Below, piece after piece: positions 46,738-58,700 of a stretch of DNA of 64,000 bases. Within the stretch, counting starts at the first letter, position 1. Each line of letters begins with the position of its first letter. Position numbers and translations under genes: made by a program. The notes under the pieces were generated by a model. The model did no database searches and had not been told where the DNA came from. It saw nothing but the letters and a program-made list of their open reading frames with translations. The DNA comes from Tubiluchus corallicola (Eukaryota; Priapulida; Priapulimorpha; Priapulimorphida; Tubiluchidae): positions 248,001 to 312,000 of the forward strand of contig JAQGDQ010000088.1 of NCBI GenBank assembly GCA_030141605.1. Reading direction: 5' to 3'.

Positions 46738-49700
46738 AAGAGAGAGGGGAGAGGGAGAGCGGAGAGAGAGAAAGCAAGACAGAGAGGGGAGAAAGAGAGA
46801 CCTTAAACAACCTAGAACTTTCTATCGGAAAGAAAGAAGTCCATTGACCAGCACAAGCAAGGCTGAGCACCAACTAGTACAAACACTGAACTTTCAGTAA
46901 ACAGAAAGCGGTTTGGGCCGGTCATGGTCGGTCAAATCCGAACACTGCAAAGTATCACGCAGTCAAACAGCGAGTTTTACGCAAACACCACCAGTACATG
47001 CTTTTCGGTACGAGTGCAAGTGTGAGTTTCAGATACTATAATCTATTTTGAATCGAAAGGAAGAAATTAACATGGAACACGTTATAAACTGTAATAGTCA
47101 TTCAAAAAAGAAAGGAATTCTAGAACGGCTAGAAGAAGGTCCAGTTATAGGTGATGGAGGATTTGTCTTTGCCTTAGAAAAAAGGGGTTACGTCAAGGCA
47201 GGACCATGGACTCCAGAAGCCACTGTAGAGCATCCTGAAGCTGTTCGTCAACTTCACAGAGAATTTCTAAGGGCAGGATCTGATGTTATGCAGACTTTTA
47301 CATTCTATGCAAGTGATGATAAGTTGGAGAACAGAGGTAACGTAGCCCTTTCGATGTATACAGGGGCAAGAATCAACCAAGCAGCTTGCGATATCGCAAG
47401 AGAAGTGGCAAACGAAGGTGGTTGCCTAGTGGCAGGTGGAGTTTCGCAGACACCTAGTTACCTTAGCGGTAAACCAAAAGAAGAATGCCAAGAAGAATAC
47501 CGAAAACAGATGAAAGTTTTTGTAAGTAATCACGTAGATTTTATTATCTGTGAGTATTTTGAACACGTGGAAGAAATAGAATGGGCAATTGAAGTGGCCA
47601 AAGAAACTGGACTTCCAGTGGCGGGAAATATGTGCATTGGTCCTGAAGGTGACCTTCACGGTGCCTCTTGTGAGGAGTGTGCGGTCCGCATGGCAAAAGC
47701 AGGTGCGGACATCATCGGAATCAACTGCCACTTTGATCCCCTCACCTGCGTGGAAGGTGTTAAACTGATGAAATGTGGTTTGGATGATGCAGGTCTGAAG
47801 CGGCATTTGATGGTACAACCGCTAGCATTTCATACTCCGGATTGCAATAGACAGGGCTTCATTGACTTACCAGAATTTCCGTTTGGCCTTGAACCTCGAA
47901 TGTGTACACGTTGGGACATGCAGAAATATGCGAGAGAAGCTTACAATGCAGGAATTATGTACATCGGTGGTTGTTGTGGGTTTGAACCATACCACATACG
48001 TGCCATTGCAGAAGAACTGGCAGAAGAACGAGGAATTCTACCTAAGGCTTCGGAAAAACATGATATGTGGGGTGAAGGGCTTCGTCTTCACACAAAACCA
48101 TGGGTAAGAGCAAGGGCTGATAAAGATTACTGGAAGAATCTTAGACCAGCGTCAGGCCGACCATATGCAGCGTCCATGTCAAAGCCAGACTGCTGGGGAG
48201 TTACAAAGGGAGACGAATGTTTAAAACAACACAAAGAAGCAACAACAGATGAAGAACTGAATTCCATCAAAGAATTTAAAAAATAATTTATATGGAACTT
48301 TTTTCTCTTTAAAAAACTGAACCACTCTTTAAATATATCAATAGCATGAATTTTCCTTTTCATCTAAATAAGAAAGAAATAAATAAGAGTGGGAATGCTC
48401 CACATTATAACAAAATAAATTTTCTATAATTAGCTGGTGCACGTAACAGCTTTTGCTAGATGTACCCTACATTTTGCAACTATTTTTATTATAAAAATTT
48501 TCTTGCAAAGTATTAGCAGGTTATCTTTGAGATTAATATAAACATTATAGCATCACGGACGTTCAAGGTCAAACTTAAGTTTATGTATGTTATCACTATT
48601 ATGCTACCAGCTTATTACCTGATAGTGCTGCCCGTACCAAAAGGTTTATTACCTGGGCCTGGAGATACCCAGGCACATAAATAACATTTATTTGCTATTT
48701 ATTTCTTTAGTTAGTTTTATATGTACATCACAAACACAAATAATAGTTGAAAACAAATTTTCATGCAAAAATTAAAATAAATAAATGTGGGTGAGGCTAA
48801 ACTGCATGTTTATAATTCTTAACCATGTGAGGGTCGTTGCAAAGATAAAAACCGTATCAAATGTATGTTGCAGCTTCAAATGCTAGGCATTTTTTGCGAC
48901 CGTTATTAGATACTGGCTTCAAGCCAAGAAGAATAGCTGCGTAGCTCATCAACGAAGGACGTATACACATCCAAATCGGCGATTTGACCACTGCAGCTAT
49001 TAGCTGAAATTTTGACTAGCAGTAACTTAACGACAACTGCAGAAAATCGCGCAAATGGCTTGTAACTGCAATAACTAGTAGGCCTATTACTTATTCTCAA
49101 CAAAAGATCATACATGCTGAATCTTAAACTTCAAAAAAAACGTGGCAAATCAGTAATTATTCAAGAAAAATACAAATTTTCACTAACTACACGCTCGTTA
49201 CTGCAACACAAATAACCAAATTGTTGTACACCAAAAACAACTGAATACGTAAGTAACTGTAGTAGCTTATACACTATTGCCAGAGCTTAAAAAAGCAGTA
49301 GCTGTCAAATCTGTAATCCAAACTTGGAAAACCACCTCGTATTAAAAATTATTCTTGATAATGTGCTCGATTCTAGTCCTGCCATAAGCACTAACATAAC
49401 AAGCAGATTCTAACATTTAGTGCTTGATTACAAGCTTGTGGTGTTTTTATGCAGCGTGAAGCAGCTAAGCGCAGTACGACAGATGAAGTGCGAAAAAACG
49501 GCCTTCTCGGTATTCGTCCATTCATTTACTAACCATACTCAATACTCATCATGGCTTAAGTTTCGTTACTAAACACAGCGATCGGCTCAGCTTTTCTTCT
49601 TGCTCAAATGAATAATGACTAGTAAACTGGATAAATATCCAGGATCAGCATTAGTATTTACAACGTCAGTATAAAAAACCTTTTAATTTAACTTAGTACT

Positions 49701-52700
49701 TAGTTTAAACATAATTCATTATACGATTGGATCAGACAGTTTGAACAACATGATTTAGGATCCTCACCACAACAGACTTTATACACTATTTACAAGAACA
49801 TTTACAGTAAGAATAGACTATAATTACACAAGCTGACAAGTTTTACTACAAGAATACATTAGACATTAGTAGAAAATGACGGTTAGAAAATATTAACGTA
49901 CGAATATTTAAGACTGATGCATTTCATATAAGATAGAAACTACTGGAAGCGTTTAGTACGTAATATAAAGTCATGTATGCATTGGAATATTTTACAGTTA
50001 GCAACATAGTTAAATTCATCTTTTCCGAAAAATAACAACTTCAACAGATCATTATTTCTTAAGGCTGCTATATTAAGGTTTTCGGGCAGAAGTATTCCAT
50101 TTAATTTATCAAACATAACAACCCTAGCTAGTTGATACAATGGGCAGTGCAAAAAAAAGTGTTCAACAGACTCAAATCGAAATCCACAGTTACAATTCGG
50201 CAATAATGGATGACCGTTATTATCTTCACAGCCTTTAGAGAAAAGGTCATAGTTTAGCTGAGAAAATCCGATTCTCATGCGTGTATGATGCACTGATATT
50301 GGAGGTTTACCAAATGAAAAATGTTTCTTATGCAACGAAAAACTTAAATGAGATTTGAGCTCCTGTTTGAATTGTGAAATGGATGTAATTTCACGAATGT
50401 TCTGTGGTAAACTTAGTACTTATTACTCAATTATTGTCAAGCAATCCGCCACAACTGCTGCAACTAAAATGCCTAACAATTCAACTAACTATGACTTAAT
50501 CTAACAATTTAAGTAACAAATAGATTACAACACAAAAGAATGATTAATGAAAGCGGAGCTAGCGACCTCCAAACCAAAGACAAGAACTTGTCTCTGTTTC
50601 ACAACTTTAGAAATTAGCTCTAATTAAATATGCATATGTGTCTCCACATTTGAAGGACATCGTTGAATCAATGCTAACACAACTGCTCATAGTCTTGATT
50701 AGAAACTAACAACAGGATTTACTGTGAGGCTTCACATGAAAGTTGATCATCCACTGGATTCAACCATTAAACCCGAGGTTTATCCGGGAAGACAAACAGA
50801 ATTTTATTCATCAAGTACAAATGGCTAACAGTACTAGTTGAATATGTTCATTAATTAGACTTTTATAGTGAAAGCAGTGGTGCTTGTTACGTTGCTGAAA
50901 AAAGTTATCGTTACTACAATTACAATTACCTTAAATCGCAATTACAATTTGACAATGATATAAGGTCTTTAATGAACAGGTGAAAATGATAAACAATTAA
51001 ACATACATCATGCACTTAGCTAGATGTGCCTTTAAATGGTTACAAACTCTAAGAAAATCTAAGGTGTAAATCTAAGAAAACACAAACATTGTGAAAACTC
51101 CTTCACTAATGTTATGTGTAAATTGCATTATAAAAGATAATGCTACAAATCTGTTATTAGTATACATGTATGTTTAAGTACTCAAGAGTGCTTCAGGCAC
51201 AATTTAGGAAAAAAATGTCAGTAAAACAAAACACAGAAAGGCTTGCCAGTCCACAAAAAATTTAACAGAAGATTACAAAAATTGTATAGAATAAAGAACA
51301 TGCATTTGAACATTTAAAGTGACTCAGATACAATGGATATGAGCAACAATTAAAGCAAAAGCCAAGTTGCTTGGGAAGTTGAGTTTAATTAATATTTGAG
51401 AAAAATATTACAAAGTTTCAGCCATAAAAATGTTATAAGTGACTCGTGTAATCACACTAGTAAAATCAATTCAAAGTCGTGATTATTTCAGCTACGGCGC
51501 GCTCATTTTGAACAAAAAATAGCTCATTTTCAATGTAGACACATTCCAACACTTACGCGAGCGAACTTCGTTTGCAGCAGCAGTTACTATTATCAACTAC
51601 AAACAATCCAAAACGTTAAACGAAAGACTATTGATACTACTGTATTACTTTTGCTTTTTGATGAATCCCCATGCCCATTAGGTAACGAAAACCAGTTACC
51701 AACGATAATATACCAACACGACAAGTTAACGCCAACAAAGTAACAAGCTAAAACTGAACTCTATAAACTAAGTAAGCCGCCTAGCACCTTCTATATGCTC
51801 GCAGCATCACAGAATTCCATACTTATCTGTAATTATATTGTGTAGAACTTATGCATTATGAGGTATAATCCTGTTGATTAAAGCTATGTAGGCATTTCTA
51901 AGTTACTGCAAATTGACCCGACGAATTTTTACATAAACACGGTTAAACACAAAAATGTATTATGAGAATTTCTGAGTGAAATGCAGAAGCTTTGTTACAC
52001 ATGCGTTCGTGCTGTCCACCAGCTTACGTCATTTTTTTCAAATATGCCCGCAGCAAGGTTCGTTTGGTGGGAGATAAAACTGATTTAAATGTCTTTTGTA
52101 TTGTAAGCAAAACATTTTAAGTGCATATATTATGTGGTAAATTCAATATTTTTAAGTTTGTATTAAACACAATGAATGTTGTCTGAGAGTTGATTTTTCC
52201 TTTAAGTTACTGCGAAATGCAGCCACTGCTGTAGTGTTTTATAAGTATTTGACTACATAAGTGGCTAAGTCTACTAAATGATATATTTTGAATAAATTAG
52301 GCAAAAACTTGATCAGAAACAAGTGTAAAATTTCATTCAAATTTAATTAGCAAATTTCCCTTTACTTTTATGGCGTTCAAGTAACACATTAGTAATGTCT
52401 AACCAAAAGCTAGAAAACTTACATGGCAAATAAAATGCATGGAAGTTTTGACAGTCATATCCGAGACAGAGCTAATGCACTGGTAATACTACAGTCATAA
52501 TCCTTCTCAGTAATCCTTGGGATTATGGGCAGGGATTTATTGCAAGATTACTGAAACGGGACTGCTCTGGGATTAGTGCAGCAGCACAAGCTGGATTAGT
52601 CTTCCATAAAAGCAGGGCGCAGATAACATGTAGAGGCAATACAGCAGAAACAGCAAACGGGAAAGCTTAGTCAGTGTAGAAGTCAATCCAAAAATGTCAC

Positions 52701-55700
52701 GAGTAATACCATTTGAATATGCCTGTATCTAATTATGCCAAGTCAGAAAAACAATAAAAACAACTATTTTGCCGTATATTGGCAAATAAGGAAACAATAT
52801 CACCCAATACCACAACAGTCATGCATTTCTAAACATTTTCTCTTCTCCTAGCAGCGTTTACTTGATTAACAGCGAATTATTAAGCCGTTAAGTTGTCTTT
52901 CTCAATACTTAGTCTCGAGTAATACCATTTTAATATGCTTTTATCTAATTATGTCAAGTCGAAAAAACAAAAAACTATTTTGCCAGTAACTAGCAGAAGT
53001 GTAAGAAAATTTCTACTGGAAATAATAAAAGAGTTTTACTGAATAAATGAGTTTTGCTCAATTTAAGTAATTTAGTATTGCATGAAAAAGCAAGTTTGAT
53101 TAGGTCAACGAACTTAAATGGTAATTATAGATAGTAACCCAAAGGCATTAAGATCCATCATCTACCGTACACTAATAAATAGAGAGACAAGAACACACAA
53201 AACCACAACAGTCATGCATTTCTAAACATTTTTCTCTCCCCATTGTATGGCTGATTAATAGTAAATGATTAAATCATTATGTCGTCTGTCTCAAGAGCTA
53301 TGATGCGGTTTTCATTACAGATCATGTATGCTTACTAATGTGTTTGCGACAAGGACAAATCACAAAATTTGAGATTGGGACATATTCCTCAATTATGCGC
53401 ACCATTAACATTTAGATAGATTTTGTTTGCTTTACGTTTGTTTATGAAATTTGATGGATTATAAGTTATCTAGTAGACCTAAAGTAGCAATGAATATTTA
53501 TTAGGTTAGCCCAACTTACTGAAATTTGATAATATTTTATCCACTTGGAAAAAAATTGAAAAAAAGTAGTAGTTTCCATGTTTATAAACATGACTTACTT
53601 GTTTCTACAGTATCCTGAAATTGCGAGGTTTTGGTGTTAATAATAATTGCACAAACACAAGACATGTCAGCACTCTCTTTCTCACTCTCCCTCCATCCAT
53701 CTCTGTCTCTCACTCTCACACACAGACTCTCACTATCTCTCTAGTAATAGTAGTATCCATGTTTATAAACATGACTTAACTTGTTTCTACAGTATCCTGA
53801 AATTGCGAAGTTTTGGTGTTAATAATTGCTCAAACACAAGAAATGTCAGCGCTCTCTTTCTCTTTCCCCTTCTTGCTCTCTCTCCCTCCATCTCTCTCTC
53901 TCAGGGTTTGGTGCTAGTGATTTCTTTATCAATTACAAGCTGATACTAAGTGTTAAAGAAAGCTGACATCTAGGAAGAATTACCACCACAATAAACTATA
54001 AAAACAAGCGAATTTCTTTGCTTGGTATAACAAATGGTGTAAGCCACTTAATATCACTTATAAATGTCATACCGATATCATCAACAAGTGTATAATAATG
54101 AAGAAACATATTCAACAGGTAAGGAAAATCTGAGATATAGAAAATTTAAGATCTTTTTTTACATTAGTGGTGTTCAATTTTTTTAGGTTACTTTGACGAC
54201 CATATTACATGCAAGATGCATATTCACTATTATGCCACAATTAAACAAACACTATACCACAAGCAATTGTCCTTGTCTCTAAATGTTACAGAAACTATGC
54301 TCATACTATAATTTTATAAATATCAGTGTGCAAGCAATGCATATATACACAAGTAATAATATATTTTGCACAGTGCAGTACAGGACAACACTTTTACATC
54401 AAAAGCTCAAGTACAGTGTAGATCAATCCAAAATAATAGCTTTAAAACTATGAACAATCCAATTTTCCTTTACACCAAGTTATAATTTTTTTCAAAGACC
54501 AATTTTTCTTATCAATTTTTTTTGTGAAATGTTACGACGCAATATCGTACCTCAAAGTCCTCTCAGTCTTTAAACCAATATTTGCAAAAGTTTGCACCAA
54601 AACAGTACCGCCATGTTAAATGTATAACACAAAAGAGATGTCACCACATACATCACGTATATTGCAGGGCTCAAATTTAACGGGGTCATCCTGGAAATTA
54701 CGGTAAATCTGCCACAGGACAGGCAGAAGTCATCTGTACACTACTCCCATGACCGGTAAATTGAGCTTGCCATACTTACTAAGTCTCTGTATTAATGAAA
54801 ACTCAGTTAGCAATGCCCCTTCTACATAAAATTGTAATTGAATTGTATTGCAGATTGGATGCGGAAGATACTCGTGGATCGGATGTTTGCAAATTACAAT
54901 TATCATGAACTGTAACTTTGATAAACCATGTGTGCATCACGCGATGTACACTTGAATGTTTAGTAAATGAGCCAATAATTTTTTTACTTTGTCATATGGG
55001 TATTACCTAACATTGACATTTTGTTTGTTCCCATCTTTGTGATGGAGTGCAAACCTCAGAACAGCCAAAACTATGTTTAATTTTTTGTCACACATTTTTA
55101 TGGCAGTTCAGTTGTAGATTTTTCAAAATATAAGCTATAGTTGTACAGGATTTGCGGAACGATAACTCACATTTCCACTGTGGTTGTACTTGATTTGTAA
55201 TTTTCATTTTTATATCATCTCCCAACATAAACTAATTGACATACCATTAGGTGTAACTTACATATCATAAAATCATATATCATGGAATCAAAATTATTCC
55301 TGTGAGCAGGATTGCAGATTGGAAAACTTTGCGGTTCAGGAACAGATCATGGATTTGAATCAATTCAGTTGCAGATAACTGTTGACAGCAAAATGCTGAT
55401 TTCCCGCACACTATGGATTTGCAAATTTGTGGATTGAGAAATAAGCGACTTTTCTCTGATCACTTGTTACTACGAAAATGCCACCACGTTAATAACATCC
55501 TTGCTGGCGCATGCTACATTTGAACTACTGCTTACACAGGCACCAAACAAACTGCTTTGAAAACAGTAAAAATACGAAAGAAAATGATGAAATACAAACA
55601 TATTTGACTAAAATGTATAGAGTTGCTACTTGAAAATTTAATTACGCAAAATTCAACAAGGAAATTTATTTTTGTTTATTAAAGGCTCTGTTGTTTTTAC

Positions 55701-58700
55701 TTTTTATGATACCACTGGACCCAATTACTTATCAGCCATGCTGCATGCAGCATGTGTGTAAGTATCACCAGGGACCACATAGCATAATTGCCAAAAAAGA
55801 AATTTGCATATTTGCAAATTTATGTGTCGTTTCAAATTTTTATGAAAATGACTTGAATGAGGAAACTTACTGTTTAATATAGATTGGACAGAAAAAGCAT
55901 AGATGTGTAAGAAAAAATATGTTCTATAATACTGTTAAATTGCTCTACAAAATTAACGTTGTACAGAATTCCTTACGCATTGAAAAAATGGGGACAGGTA
56001 AATTTCTGTGAGGACAGACAGATTTTTCAGCTGTTTGTCCCCATTTCCAGCTGAAAAAATTGCTAAGTTTGCACCCTGTTCTGCAAACTAAACAGAGCTT
56101 AAAGAAGACCTGAGAATACTTATGAGAAGGTATAGATATACTGCACTCACATAAATCACGTGTGATAATAAATGAACAATTTCATATAGATTTGTTCGGA
56201 CTAACTGGTATTAGCTTAATCCACACAAGATACGGAGAATATAAAGAATTTCTTAAAGCTCACATGAGGCCATGCAGTCAACTAGTTTAAAGTTCTGTAC
56301 TAATGGACCACAGTTGTAAGAATATTCACTTGCTAGATCAGGCCGAACTGGACCACAGGACTGTCGCCTTGATTCAGTTCAGCATTAAGTCTAAAGTGTT
56401 CTGTACTGACCTGGTTCAGTAAATAATATGTCTTGCGATGTTTGATCAAAACTCAACTTGGCAAGTAGGAGATTCATTACTAAACAAGAAATTATATTCT
56501 TCATCACCTGATTAAAACCCAAAATGCAATTTTCTTAACTTTGCGCTTTTCTGTGTTGTCTTTTCCAAATAACCCAAACACTCCTAAATTAACTGTCTGC
56601 ATCAAGAGCTAAGAAAAGATAAACTACGCTATTACTTTATAGGGTCATTTCGAACTGTAGTTTTTTCAGGAACTTAGCTCAAACTTGGCAGTAACGAGTA
56701 AACTAACCACCTGACTCGACAGCAAAATAGCAAGTTCTTTGTGTGACTTGGCTTGGGAAAGCTAATGCAAACTTTGTGCTTGATTCAGCTTAGTTCAGCA
56801 CTAATTCACCAAAACCAGCAGGTGTGGCAGTGACTTTGGTTCGGCAAATTAGAAGTTGCTGATCACTTTTTTTGATAATTTACCTTTCGCCTACTTAATC
56901 AGCATCTACTTGTATTTACAAGTAGCTTTTTGGTACCTACTTATATCTACTTTAGGTGTGCTATAAGTTCAACAGCCTAATGAAATATAGTAGTTATACA
57001 ATATTATATGGCAGCGAGAGAAATTGAAAAATTCCAATGTAGTCTACATTCTGCAAGTCTACCCAACCATTTTTAACTTTTATATCTGTGAATTCCTTCT
57101 TTTCACAATGGGAAAAACAGAAAAAAGCAATACTTCTTCTCATCACATTCTTGCTTCCTTTACACTTAAATTTTGGGAAGCTATAAAACTGCATTATTAA
57201 TCATGCTTCCCAGATTTCTTAGTGAAATGCATCTAATTTCAGGCAAGTTATGTTAACTAAATCCTTACAGTGATTTCTACCCTTGCCTTACCATAATATA
57301 TCACCAAACTTCATTACCTGTATTGAAATTTAACCATTAAGTACCTAAATTTACCTGGTTCCTTATTTGAAAACTGACTAGTAGGTAAATGAAGCTTGTC
57401 TGAAACTTCAGCTGGTGGCGCAAGTAGCTTCTCCTGGTCATGAACATGTGAGGAAGGTAACATGCTTTGTGAAGATGTAATCGCCATTCGTCCTACAGTC
57501 ATATCAGATAACTTCGAGCTATGTGTTGCAAACAACTGAAAATAAACAAAACAGAGTCCGCATAATGTGAACCATATCACTAGTAGTGATAGCAATAATA
57601 TATTAGTAATTCAAATTTTTAAAGTATAACTCGTTTAATTAACTGATTCATTTAAGAATTAACAATGTAAATTTCTAGACCAGTAAATAAAAATATTAAA
57701 ACTAGGTGATCATTTTGACAGGCATCATTGGTCTACTAAAAAAGCTGGTACTTCTGAATTCAAAACCAACTATGTCTAAAAATATGTTTTTTATTTCAAG
57801 CTAATGAGTTCATTTCAGTTCATTCTGTTATGGTATCTGGTAGTATTATAACTGTTATTAGTAGTATAAAACAATTATAATTTTAATAACTTTTGCACAA
57901 CATGCAGTTGTCTGAGTTCCTAAAAGTCAAACGACAGAATGTCACATAAGGTATGTGGCTTTGAGTAATAACTAATTATTAATTAGATCAATTGTTTATA
58001 TTTACTTTGGAACCTAGATAACTAGATAATTATAAAACTACTTACAATATTCACTTCAAGAATTTCAAGTTAACTTAAATTAAAGTGTGTCCAGGCCGCA
58101 CAATGTGCATAACATTGATTAGTAAACCACAATGCAATAAGCAACTAGCTAGACAAACATGTCTGCAGTCAATGTAACCACACTCATACTAACAGGCTTG
58201 AAAAGTTTAGCTTTAAAAATAACTTTAGAAAAACTAGCATGTTACTTGTCAGTGTTCAAAAAAGGTTCTGAATAAGTCAAGTACTTGACATATGACAAGA
58301 AGCACTCATAGTTGCACGTGACGCAAGATTGCCAGCTGATACAGTCATTCATAAGCTAAGTAGCTGACAAAAACAAGCCAAATAAATAAAAGTAACAAAA
58401 TTCGTGCTAGGGTGAATTTCTACATCACAGCCACATGTATTTATTACACAAAATCAGTTTGAGAGTCAAGAAGTGCCTTTTATTTCAATTTGTCCCTGAT
58501 AAATAATATTTATTTTAATTGTCTAAAGGCATCCTGTGGTCAATAACAATGATAATTTTTGTTAATGGGTCATTTTTGTATAAACATCCTTGATAACTAA
58601 GCCACATTTAGAATATGCCCAAAATTTAAGCCAAATAATAATTCTGCTGAAACATACACATTGTATAGAATTTATTTTTACAAGTATGAACAAACTTGAT

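Noticed and set aside
46463-46900. 145-codon Arg-Glu-Gly ORF and its antisense Ser-Leu partner
   Set aside because: Both derive from the GA repeat upstream of BHMT.
47426-47818. 130-codon minus-strand ORF
   Set aside because: Antisense shadow of the BHMT coding sequence.
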